Origin: Actinomycetes bacterium
GTDB lineage: Bacteria; Actinomycetota; Acidimicrobiia; Acidimicrobiales; Palsa-688
Direction of reading: 5' to 3'
Assembly (NCBI GenBank): GCA_021846485.1
Contig: JAJZWW010000096.1
Coordinates: forward strand, 1-9,552
Length of the DNA: 9,552 bases
A program made the translations under genes and the position numbers. Positions 1-5,132 of this stretch are shown here, in pieces. The notes under the pieces are model-generated. The model did no database searches. It worked only from the letters and a program-made list of their open reading frames with translations, and had not been told where the DNA came from. Each line of letters begins with the position of its first letter. Within the stretch, counting starts at the first letter, position 1.

Positions 1-238
1 CGCGGGACCGCCGGGCACCGACCCCCTCGATGCCGCCCGCGCGGCGGCCGCCGGGGTGCGCCGGGCGGGCGTGGCCGCGGTGGTCGTCGACGTGGAGGAC
101 GGCCCCACCCGCCTCGGGCTGGCCGCCGAGCTCGCCGAGGCGATGGGGGCGCTCCACCTCGGCCTCTCCGAGCTCACTGGCGAGGCGCTCGCCGGCAGGA
201 TCCGCCTGGTCGCCGGGGCTGCTCCCCGCCGGCGGTGA
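1..238 (+). CDS. chlD: ChlD-type Mg/Co-chelatase subunit, VWA domain, C-terminal end (5' truncated)
   Basis: The frame is open from the window edge (first full codon at base 2) to TGA at 236-238 and gives about 78 residues. It matches the end of the von Willebrand A domain of magnesium-chelatase D subunits: a GTDPL motif starts about five residues in, followed by a V-V-V-D-x-E-D-G-P strand and an R-L-G-L-A-x-E-L-A-E-A-M-G helix. In the family this subunit forms an AAA+ complex with the I subunit and drives metal insertion into a tetrapyrrole by the large H/CobN subunit. Lying beside bluB-cobT, it more likely serves cobalt chelation for cobalamin than chlorophyll synthesis; that is an inference. 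The ATPase-like N-terminal part lies outside the window, so the total length and the presence of a fused I domain cannot be judged. It converges with bluB-cobT. Confidence 0.8.
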   Translation, partial: AGPPGTDPLDAARAAAAGVRRAGVAAVVVDVEDGPTRLGLAAELAEAMGALHLGLSELTGEALAGRIRLVAGAAPRRR

Positions 239-400
239 GCGAGCCACAAGACCCTCGAGGGCTCGACGCTCACGGTCGCCGGGAGCGCCGTGAGCTTCAC
301 GGTCAACGGCAAGGCAGAGGTCGTCTGCGGCAACGTGCGGACCGCCAATGTCACCGTCTACATCATCAGCGGGGTGCTGAGCCCACCGTCGTCCCGGCCG
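239..400 (+). pseudogene. Fasciclin (FAS1) domain remnant, C-terminal part only
   Basis: Directly after the chlD stop, in the same frame, the translation reads KTLEGSTLTV, then V-N-G, then VVCGNVRTANVTVYIISGVL followed by SPP. This is the C-terminal part of a FAS1 domain: the family typically reads K-T-L-x-G-x-x-L-T-V, V-N-G-A, V-x-x-x-D/N-I-x-x-x-N-G/A-x-V-Y/H-V-I-D-x-V-L-x-P. The first half of the domain, any signal peptide and a start codon are missing. No stop follows the usual V-L-x-P end; the frame simply runs on antisense through bluB-cobT. FAS1 proteins are secreted or lipid-anchored adhesion proteins, so this fragment has no functional link with the cobalamin genes. I read it as a deletion scar. 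A GTG at 290 could give a short peptide, but nothing suggests it is expressed. Confidence 0.72.
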
Positions 401-410
401 CCAGTCGGCA

Positions 411-427
411 ACCGGCCGGCGGCCGGT
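411..427 (-). terminator. GC hairpin just past the bluB-cobT stop
   Basis: ACCGGCC and GGCCGGT form a perfect 7-bp stem around a 3-base loop, beginning five bases beyond the TGA of bluB-cobT. There is no T-tract on either side, so it is at best a GC-type terminator or a 3'-end stabilising hairpin. It also lies downstream of chlD on the other strand. Confidence 0.35.
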
Positions 428-432
428 CGGGA

Positions 433-2169
433 TCAGCTGTGCGCGGGCGGGGCGGTGCGAGCCGTCCCCGCCCGCACCTCTACCGCGTGGCGGAGCAGGC
501 CGGCGGCGAACGCCGCCCCCGCGCCCTCCCCCGCACGGAGGCGGAGGTCGAGCAGCGGCTCGAGCCCGAGTGCCGCGAGCACCGCCGGGTGCGCCGCTTC
601 CCGGCTACGCTGGCCGGGGACCAGGTGGGCCGCCACGGCCGGCTCTTCTCGGACGGCCACCAAGGCGGCGAGTGAGGTGACCAGCCCGTCGAGGACGACG
701 ACCCCGCCGGCACCGGCCACCCCCAGGGTCACCCCGCAGAGCACCGCCACCTCCGGGCCCCCCAGGGCGGCGAGGAGCTCGAGGGCGCTCCTAGGTGCGC
801 CGCCGAGACGGGAAAGGGCGGCCGAGACGGCTTCCTGCTTGGCGTCGAGCATCGCCCGGTCGGCGCCCGCCCCGAGCCCGACGGCGTCGGAGGGGCTCAA
901 CCCGAGGAGCCCGCAGGCGAGGGCTGCGCCGACCGTCGTGTTGCCGATCCCCACCTCGCCGAGGGCCACCAGGCGTCCCCGGCCCCGCTCCTGGCCCAGC
1001 GCCCGCCCGCCGGCGACCAGCCGCTTCACGCTGGCTGGGTCGAGGGCGTCGGCGTGCACCAGGTCGCCGCGCGCGTCGGGTGCGCGCAGGTCCACCGCCC
1101 CGGGCACCGACCCGCCGGCCACCCCGGCGTCCACCACGACCAGTTCCAGGCCTGCGCCGGCGGCGGCCACCGCCCCGAGCGCCTCACCGGCGACGGCGGC
1201 CATGGCGACCTCCCGGGTGACCGAGGTGTCGTAGGCGGACACGCCGAGGGCGGCGACGGGGTGGTCCGCGGCGGCGAGCACCAGGCAACCCCCCTCGGTG
1301 CTGACGCCGAGCGCGACCAGCCGATCGACGGCCGCGTCGAGCAGGCCGAGGGAGCGGGGGGCGCTCAAGAGCCGGTCGGCCTCGTCCCGGGCCGCTACGA
1401 GGGTTGCCGGCACGGGCGGGGCCAGCCGCGAGCGGGGCGGGGCGGGAGCCCCGGCGCCCGGCCAGCGTTCGGAGACCACGACGGCGTCGAGCGGCAGGCG
1501 GGCCGACCAGCCCCGCCGCTCGAGGCCCGGGCTCGGCGGGCGCTCGTCGGGCCATCCCACGCACAGCCACCCGAGGGTTGCCACCCCCTCGGGGGCAGCG
1601 ACCAGGGCGGCCAGGTCCTCGGGCCGGAACAGCGTCACCCACCCCACCCCGAGCCCCTCGGCCCGGGCCGCCAGCCACAGGTTCTCGATCGCGCACGCGC
1701 ACGACCACAAGTCGGTGTCGGCGAAGGTGGCCCGCCCCAGTATGCCGGCGGCCGACGCCCGGCGGTCGCAGGCGACCACGATGCCGAGCGGGGCCTCCCG
1801 GATGCCCTCCAGGTCGAGGTCGAGCAGGTGCCGGGCGGCTTGCTCGTCCATCCCCGCTGCCTGGGCCAGGCGCTGGCCGTCGGCGAGGGTCGCCGCGCGC
1901 TGGCGGGTCAGGGGATCGGTGACCAGCACGAACCGCCACGGCTGGGAGTGGCCGACCGAAGGCGCGGCGTGCGCCGCCTCCAGGACTCGCCGCAGCGTCT
2001 CGGCGGGGACCGGGTCGGGGCGGAACCGGCGGACGTCTCGCCGGGCGACGACCAGCCGGGAGAAGGCGCCGATCACCTCCTCGCCCATCGACCACCCCGC
2101 CGGGTCGGCCGCCCGCTGCGCCGCGGTGGTGACGTCCCCGACGGTCGGGACGGGTCGCAGCCAGGGCAT
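433..2169 (-). CDS. bluB-cobT: Bifunctional DMB synthase / NaMN:DMB phosphoribosyltransferase (BluB-CobT fusion)
   Basis: The 578-residue protein makes and activates the cobalamin lower ligand. BluB is a nitroreductase-fold enzyme that breaks down reduced FMN with O2 to 5,6-dimethylbenzimidazole (DMB); CobT joins DMB to nicotinate mononucleotide to give alpha-ribazole phosphate. BluB half (about 28-235): RRDVRRF at 43-49, the family hallmark APSVGHSQPWRF at 69-80, and GLGVGWVTLF near 172-181, which carries Thr where I recall Ser in characterised BluB. CobT half (about 255-578): GVSAYDTSVT near 309-318, GEVGIGNTT at 404-412, a G-x-G-A-G-A-D segment near 431-437, and A-G-E-G-A-G-A-A with the presumed catalytic Glu at 548. 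Both halves look intact. ATG 2169 has no Shine-Dalgarno but lies 6 bases after a TAGCGT box, which supports a leaderless start; Met28 (2088) is the alternative. Such fusions are known in Actinobacteria. The neighbour on the opposite strand is the ChlD-like chelatase subunit. Confidence 0.93.
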   Translation of the reverse strand: MPWLRPVPTVGDVTTAAQRAADPAGWSMGEEVIGAFSRLVVARRDVRRFRPDPVPAETLRRVLEAAHAAPSVGHSQPWRFVLVTDPLTRQRAATLADGQRLAQAAGMDEQAARHLLDLDLEGIREAPLGIVVACDRRASAAGILGRATFADTDLWSCACAIENLWLAARAEGLGVGWVTLFRPEDLAALVAAPEGVATLGWLCVGWPDERPPSPGLERRGWSARLPLDAVVVSERWPGAGAPAPPRSRLAPPVPATLVAARDEADRLLSAPRSLGLLDAAVDRLVALGVSTEGGCLVLAAADHPVAALGVSAYDTSVTREVAMAAVAGEALGAVAAAGAGLELVVVDAGVAGGSVPGAVDLRAPDARGDLVHADALDPASVKRLVAGGRALGQERGRGRLVALGEVGIGNTTVGAALACGLLGLSPSDAVGLGAGADRAMLDAKQEAVSAALSRLGGAPRSALELLAALGGPEVAVLCGVTLGVAGAGGVVVLDGLVTSLAALVAVREEPAVAAHLVPGQRSREAAHPAVLAALGLEPLLDLRLRAGEGAGAAFAAGLLRHAVEVRAGTARTAPPAHS

Positions 2170-2174
2170 GGGCG

Positions 2175-2181
2175 TACGCTA
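2175..2181. promoter_or_regulatory. Overlapping bidirectional -10 box (TACGCTA)
   Basis: On the - strand TAGCGT (2181 to 2176) ends six bases before the ATG of bluB-cobT. On the + strand TACGCT (2175-2180) ends eight bases before the ATG of the tryptophan dioxygenase remnant. The two boxes share six base pairs, so one site could fire in both directions and give leaderless or nearly leaderless transcripts. No good -35 is visible for either. Confidence 0.45.
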
Positions 2182-2188
2182 CGGCGCG

Positions 2189-2388
2189 ATGGCGGAGGAT
2201 CTCACCTACGGCCGGTACCTGCGCGCCTCGGGGAGCTTCTCGGCCTGCAGCACCCGGTGAGCCGACCGGTCCACCGGGACGAGCTGCTCTTCATGGTCAT
2301 GCACCAGACCTCCGAGCTGTGGTTCGAGGTCATGCTCCACGAGCTCTCCCTCGGCCACAAGGACCGCCGGGCCGGCGCCACTGGCTAG
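2189..2388 (+). pseudogene. kynA: Tryptophan 2,3-dioxygenase N-terminal remnant, frameshifted and truncated
   Basis: From ATG 2189 the frame reads MAEDLTYGRYLRA and stops at TGA 2258-2260. In the next frame, from about 2227 to TAG 2386-2388, the protein continues as LGELLGLQHPVSRP, DELLFMVMHQTSELWFEVM and LHEL. Joined, these give the start of tryptophan 2,3-dioxygenase (L-T-Y-x-x-Y-L, D-E-L-L-F, and the haem-pocket hallmark HQTSELW). The family is a tetrameric haem enzyme of about 280 residues that opens the indole ring as the first step of the kynurenine pathway. Here only about 60 residues survive. The frame changes between about 2220 and 2235, and after LHELSLGHKD the similarity ends. A sequencing error could explain the shift but not the missing C-terminal four fifths. 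Its start still sits behind a -10-like box shared with bluB-cobT. Confidence 0.8.
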
Positions 2389-2391
2389 GGT
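2386..2391 (+). promoter_or_regulatory. Possible leaderless -10 box (TAGGGT) for the DsbA-like gene
   Basis: TAGGGT lies seven bases before GTG 2399 and overlaps the stop codon of the dioxygenase remnant. The spacing matches the other TAnnnT boxes before starts in this window. The same bases (AGGG, eight bases from the GTG) could instead act as a weak ribosome binding site, so the reading is ambiguous. Confidence 0.35.
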
Positions 2392-2398
2392 GCGCTCG

Positions 2399-2848
2399 GT
2401 GGAGGTGGAGCTGTATTTCGACCCGATCTACCAGTGGGCCTACCGGACCTCGCTATGGGCCCGGGCCTTCACCCCGCAAGGGTCCCGAGCGGTGCTGGCC
2501 CGCCTCGGCTGGGACCCAGCGGTCGTCGACGAGGCGCTCGCCGACCCGACGACCACCGAGGAGGTCCTCGCCGACCACCGCCGCCTGGTCCAGCGTCACG
2601 GCGGTCACGGGGTGCCGACCCTCGTGCTCGACGGCGAGACGGCGCTGTTCGGTCCGGTCCTGCTCGACCCACCGAGGGGTGAAGCGGCGTTGCGGCTGTG
2701 GGAGCTTGTCGCCGGCTGGGCAGACGTCCCCACCCTCTACGAGCTGCGCCGGCCGAAGACCGCGGCCGACCTGGGGGTGATCGGGGAGGTCTTCCGCCCG
2801 TACCTCGAAGCCCGCGCCTGGCGGACCGTGGAGAATCCTGCGCCGTGA
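2399..2848 (+). CDS. Shortened DsbA-family (Rv2466c-like) protein without active-site cysteines
   Basis: The 149-residue product resembles the DsbA-family mycothiol-dependent nitroreductase/oxidoreductase group typified by M. tuberculosis Rv2466c. The N-terminal strand V-E-L-Y-F-D-P is followed by I-Y-Q-W-A (residues 10-14) where the family carries C-P-W-C, so both redox cysteines are replaced. The C-terminal half is well kept: a cis-proline loop G-V-P-T-L-V-L near 71-77, then FGPVLLDPPRGEAALRLW at 84-101 and L-Y-E-L-R-R-P-K. The helical insertion between residues about 23 and 32 is missing: the protein is some 60 residues shorter than Rv2466c (about 207 as I recall). Start: GTG 2399 has TAGGGT or AGGG at suitable distance; GTG 2390 is nearly as likely. 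It may be a decaying gene or a remodelled binding protein. It sits 19 bases upstream of the MDMPI gene, probably in one operon. Confidence 0.7.
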   Translation: MEVELYFDPIYQWAYRTSLWARAFTPQGSRAVLARLGWDPAVVDEALADPTTTEEVLADHRRLVQRHGGHGVPTLVLDGETALFGPVLLDPPRGEAALRLWELVAGWADVPTLYELRRPKTAADLGVIGEVFRPYLEARAWRTVENPAP

Positions 2849-2852
2849 CCGG

Positions 2853-2861
2853 GGAAAGGAG
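2853..2861 (+). promoter_or_regulatory. Strong ribosome binding site for the MDMPI gene
   Basis: GGAAAGGAG lies six bases before GTG 2868. It is the clearest Shine-Dalgarno on this strand and fixes the start. It contrasts with the first genes of units here, which lack one, and fits an internal operon gene. Confidence 0.75.
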
Positions 2862-2867
2862 ACCTGA

Positions 2868-3671
2868 GTGACCGACCGGAGCTTCATCGACCAGCTGGCC
2901 GACACGTGGGGCCACCTTTCCTCGCTCTGCCACGAGCTCGGTGAGCAGGAGTGGCACGCCCCGACGGAGTGCCCCGGCTGGGACGTGCGAGACCAGGTTG
3001 CGCACGTCGTCGGCACCGAGGCCTTCCTCCTTGGCCGGTCGCTGCCCCCGCCCGCCTCCCCTGCCGCGCACGTCCGCAATGCCCTCGGCGAGAGCAACGA
3101 GGCATGGGCGGAGCACTGGAGGCACCGGCCGATCGCCGAGCTGGTCGCCGAGCTGGACGAGGTCACTGCCGCCCGGCTCGGGGCGCTGCGGGCGATGACC
3201 GACGAGGAGCTCGACCGGCCGGGGTGGAGCCCGGTCGGCGAAGCTCCTTACGCCACGTTCATGGCCATCCGGGTGATGGATTGCTGGGTGCACGAGCAGG
3301 ACATCCGCCAGGCGACTGGCCGCCCGTGGCGCTTCGACAGCCCGGCGGCGCCCTGCGCGCTCGACCGGCTGCTGTCCGCCATCGGCTTTGTGGTCGGGAA
3401 GCGGGTCGCCCCACCCGAGGGCACGGTCGTCACCCTCGCGGTGCTCGGCGCCGTACCGCGGGAGGTGACCGTTGTGGTGCGCGGAGGCCGGGCGGTGCCG
3501 GCCGGCGGGGCGGCCGCGGGCACCCGGGTGGCCATGGCAGGTGAGGCGTTCGTCCGGCTGGCAGCCGGGAGGCTCGACCCCGACAAGGCGCTCGAGGAGG
3601 GATTGGTCCACCTCGACGGTGACCTCTCGGTGGGCCGCGCCCTCGTCGCCAACCTCGCCCACCTCCCGTGA
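2868..3671 (+). CDS. MDMPI_N / TIGR03083-type maleylpyruvate isomerase family protein
   Basis: The 267-residue protein has the two-part layout of the mycothiol-dependent maleylpyruvate isomerase group. Residues about 5-155 form a DinB-like four-helix metal-binding domain: CPGWDVRDQVAHVVG at 35-49 with His46, and R-V-M-D-C-W-V-H-E-Q-D-I-R near 135-147 with Asp138 and His142. In characterised MDMPI the ligands are two His and one Glu; here Asp138 stands at the Glu position as I align it. Residues about 165-267 form an SCP2-like or MDMPI_C domain ending in D-G-D-x-x-V-G-R-A-L-V. Members use mycothiol as thiol cofactor or are of unknown substrate; no substrate can be assigned here. GTG 2868 is fixed by a strong Shine-Dalgarno. 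It follows the DsbA-like gene by 19 bases, which suggests co-transcription, and converges on the Fur-family gene. Confidence 0.85.
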   Translation: MTDRSFIDQLADTWGHLSSLCHELGEQEWHAPTECPGWDVRDQVAHVVGTEAFLLGRSLPPPASPAAHVRNALGESNEAWAEHWRHRPIAELVAELDEVTAARLGALRAMTDEELDRPGWSPVGEAPYATFMAIRVMDCWVHEQDIRQATGRPWRFDSPAAPCALDRLLSAIGFVVGKRVAPPEGTVVTLAVLGAVPREVTVVVRGGRAVPAGGAAAGTRVAMAGEAFVRLAAGRLDPDKALEEGLVHLDGDLSVGRALVANLAHLP

Positions 3672-3686
3672 ACGGCGACCCCTTCG

Positions 3687-3719
3687 CCGGGCCCGGCCGC
3701 CTCGAGCGCTAGCAGGCGA
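3687..3719. terminator. GC-rich hairpins between convergent MDMPI and fur-family genes
   Basis: A perfect 12-base palindrome (GCCGGGCCCGGC, 3687-3698) is followed at once by a second potential hairpin, CGCCT (3699-3703) with AGGCG (3715-3719). Both lie in the 67-base gap between the convergent stop codons. No T-tract is present. A bidirectional terminator is plausible from position, not from a canonical motif. Confidence 0.3.
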
Positions 3720-3738
3720 GCGAGCGGAGGGGGATGGC

Positions 3739-4308
3739 TCAGCCGGTCGTCTCCTGGTCGAGTGGTCGGGCCGAGCCGGGGGCGTGCGCCGCGGCCCGGC
3801 AGGTGGCGCAGGTCCCGGGGATGGCGAAGTGGAACGGGTTGACCTCGAAGCCGTGCTCGGCCATGGCTCCGGCGGCCAGCTCGACGAACATCGACCCCGG
3901 AGCCTCGAAGGTGGCTCCGCAGCGCTCGCAGGAGAAGTGGGCGTGCGCGCTGGCGGCCAGGTGGTAGGTGGCCGGGCCGTGGCCGAGGTGGGAGTGGACG
4001 ACCACGCCGAGTCGCTGCAGCTCCTCGAGCCCGCGGTAGATCGTCGAGAGGTGCACGTCGGGGGCGGTCGCCTGGACGGCTCCCGCCAGCTCCTCGGCGC
4101 TGCGATGGCCCGGGCCGTGGAAGAGCGCCTCGAGCAGCAGGCGCCGCGCCGCAGTGACCCGCCCCCCGCCGTCGCGCACCGCCTCCAGGGCTTCCTCGAG
4201 CGATCCGGGGCCGTCTGCATGGGGCGCCGCCGCAGCGCCGCGTCCTCCCGCCTCGCGTGGGGGCCGGCTCTGCGGCGGGCTCGGGGAACAGGTGGAGGCA
4301 CGGTCCAC
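3739..4308 (-). CDS. Fur-family metal-responsive transcriptional regulator
   Basis: The 189-residue protein is a Fur-superfamily repressor (Fur, Zur or PerR type) that binds operators as a dimer when charged with metal. The winged-helix domain spans about 37-115: G-G-R-V-T-A-A-R-R-L-L-L-E-A-L at 48-62, then the recognition helix VHLSTIYRGLEELQRLGVV at 85-103. The dimerisation and metal domain includes H-A-H-F-S-C-E-R-C-G at 122-131 and C-A-T-C at 167-170, two CxxC pairs typical of a structural zinc site, plus His86, His105, His107, His110 and His160 as possible sensory ligands. These residues do not separate Fur from Zur; the many histidines lean slightly towards Zur. The first 36 residues are a Pro/Ala/Gly-rich extension. 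GTG 4308 is the only start before an in-frame stop at 4320, and TAGCCT lies exactly six bases before it, so leaderless translation is likely. Its operators are not visible in this window. Confidence 0.88.
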   Translation of the reverse strand: MDRASTCSPSPPQSRPPREAGGRGAAAAPHADGPGSLEEALEAVRDGGGRVTAARRLLLEALFHGPGHRSAEELAGAVQATAPDVHLSTIYRGLEELQRLGVVVHSHLGHGPATYHLAASAHAHFSCERCGATFEAPGSMFVELAAGAMAEHGFEVNPFHFAIPGTCATCRAAAHAPGSARPLDQETTG

Positions 4309-4314
4309 GGCCGG

Positions 4315-4320
4315 AGGCTA
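4315..4320 (-). promoter_or_regulatory. Leaderless -10 box (TAGCCT) of the fur-family gene
   Basis: On the - strand TAGCCT is followed by six bases and then GTG 4308. There is no Shine-Dalgarno. The spacing puts the predicted transcription start at or within a base or two of the start codon. Confidence 0.45.
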
Positions 4321-4388
4321 GCGGTACGTCGCCTTCGCTGTGGCGCGTCGAGCTGGACCGCGGTCACCGATCCAGCGGTCGGCCCGGC

Positions 4389-5048
4389 TCACGTCGCCAG
4401 CTCGACCAGCCCGTCACTCTCGGTGACGACGGCGACTCCCCGCTCCCGGGCCAGCGCGAGGACGACGTCTGCGGGTCGGGAGTGGGACACGACCAGCGCC
4501 TTGGTGGGGACATCCCGCCCGGCAAGCAGCACCGCCCGGCGCGCCGCTCGCTCGATGTCATCAGAGTGCGCCACCCACGCCGCTTCGACGACGATCACCA
4601 CGGGGTCTCCGTCGGGGAGGCGGGCGTCGAGGATGGCGTCGGCACGTTCGACGTCGGCGCCGCCGGCGTCGTCGAGCAGGCCGAGCAGCTCTTCGAGGCG
4701 CTCGCCGGTCGCCGGTGTGACCATCCGGGCGAGAGAGCGGGGCACGTAGCGGCGGGGTGCGGTGGCCAGCGCATGCTCGAGGAAGCGGCCCTTCACCTCG
4801 GCGAGGTCCTGTTCGATGGTGCCGAAGCGACGGTCCGCCGAAATGACGAACTGGTCGACTCGTTGGGTCAGCTGTTCGACTCGTTGGGTCAGCTGGTCGA
4901 CTCGTTGGGTCAGCTGTTGCATCTGGCTGGCGAGCTGCCGTACCACGTCGGGGAGGGCCGGAAGCTCGTCGCCCAGCAGGACGGCCCGAAGTTGGGCACG
5001 CAGCGCCGGATCGCCTTCCAGCTGGCGGATGATCTCCGGCGTGTCCAC
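4389..5048 (-). CDS. Coiled-coil protein with PD-(D/E)XK-like C-terminal domain (DUF3782-like)
   Basis: The 219-residue hypothetical protein has three parts. Residues 1-36 (T-P-E-I-I-R-Q-L-E-G-D-P-A-L-R-A-Q-L-R) form a short helical head. Residues about 37-90 are a coiled coil with three near-identical heptads of the L-T-Q-R-V-D/E-Q type, then FGTIEQDLAEVKGRFLEHAL. Residues about 95-219 form an alpha/beta domain with A-D-A-I-L-D near 136-141, VVIVVEAAW at 150-158, D-D-I-E-R-A-A-R-R-A near 163-172 and A-L-V-V-S at 184-188. This order resembles DUF3782 and related PD-(D/E)XK-superfamily proteins common in thermophiles, cyanobacteria and Chloroflexi. The acidic positions are Asp137 and Glu155, but the usual E-x-K lysine is not evident, so nuclease activity is doubtful. 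GTG 5048 is chosen because TACGAT lies exactly six bases upstream. It is divergent from DUF445 and upstream of the fur-family gene, which has its own promoter. The 80-base gap to that gene shows nothing else. Confidence 0.75.
   Translation of the reverse strand: MDTPEIIRQLEGDPALRAQLRAVLLGDELPALPDVVRQLASQMQQLTQRVDQLTQRVEQLTQRVDQFVISADRRFGTIEQDLAEVKGRFLEHALATAPRRYVPRSLARMVTPATGERLEELLGLLDDAGGADVERADAILDARLPDGDPVVIVVEAAWVAHSDDIERAARRAVLLAGRDVPTKALVVSHSRPADVVLALARERGVAVVTESDGLVELAT
4851..4913. repeat. Three 21-bp tandem repeats encoding coiled-coil heptads
   Basis: Three consecutive 21-bp units start at 4851, 4872 and 4893. The first and third are identical; the second differs at one base (T for G at its fourth position, giving Glu for Asp). 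Each encodes one seven-residue heptad, so gain or loss of a unit keeps the frame and the coiled-coil register. The partial similarity of the flanking Q-M-Q-Q and D-Q-F residues suggests expansion by slippage or unequal recombination. Confidence 0.9.
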
Positions 5049-5054
5049 GACTCC

Positions 5055-5060
5055 ATCGTA
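5055..5060 (-). promoter_or_regulatory. Leaderless -10 box (TACGAT) of the PD-(D/E)XK-like gene
   Basis: On the - strand TACGAT is followed by six bases and GTG 5048. The GGAG in between is only two bases from the start codon, too close for normal ribosome binding, which favours a leaderless transcript. Confidence 0.42.
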
Positions 5061-5119
5061 GATCCGGGCTGGGACGACCACCCCGGGTTTGCCGCCCGAG
5101 CGGCCGGCAGCGGGCGCCC

Positions 5120-5125
5120 TAGCGT
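5120..5125 (+). promoter_or_regulatory. Leaderless -10 box (TAGCGT) of the DUF445 gene
   Basis: TAGCGT is followed by seven bases and ATG 5133. The hexamer is identical to the box in front of bluB-cobT. GGAG at 5127-5130 is only two bases from the ATG. Confidence 0.42.
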
Positions 5126-5132
5126 GGGAGCC

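Noticed and set aside
2170..2300. Cobalamin riboswitch upstream of bluB-cobT
   Set aside because: The upstream bases are occupied by the dioxygenase remnant, I see no B12-box-like motif, and the -10 box sits right at the start codon, leaving no leader.
2469..4367. Very long open frame on the - strand across the DsbA-like, MDMPI and fur-family genes
   Set aside because: It is low-complexity Arg/Pro/Gly-rich sequence without domain similarity. Frames stay open by chance at this GC content, and recognisable proteins occupy the other frames.
4309..4388. Fur or Zur box in front of the fur-family gene
   Set aside because: I looked for an A/T-rich inverted repeat and found none. The region is GC-rich without clear symmetry.
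4851..4913. Regular short repeats that could suggest a CRISPR array
   Set aside because: The units are directly adjacent with no spacers, are only 21 bp, and encode coiled-coil heptads in a clear gene.
5124..5126. GTG as an alternative start for DUF445
   Set aside because: It overlaps the TAGCGT box itself and has no ribosome binding site. ATG 5133 fits the leaderless spacing.
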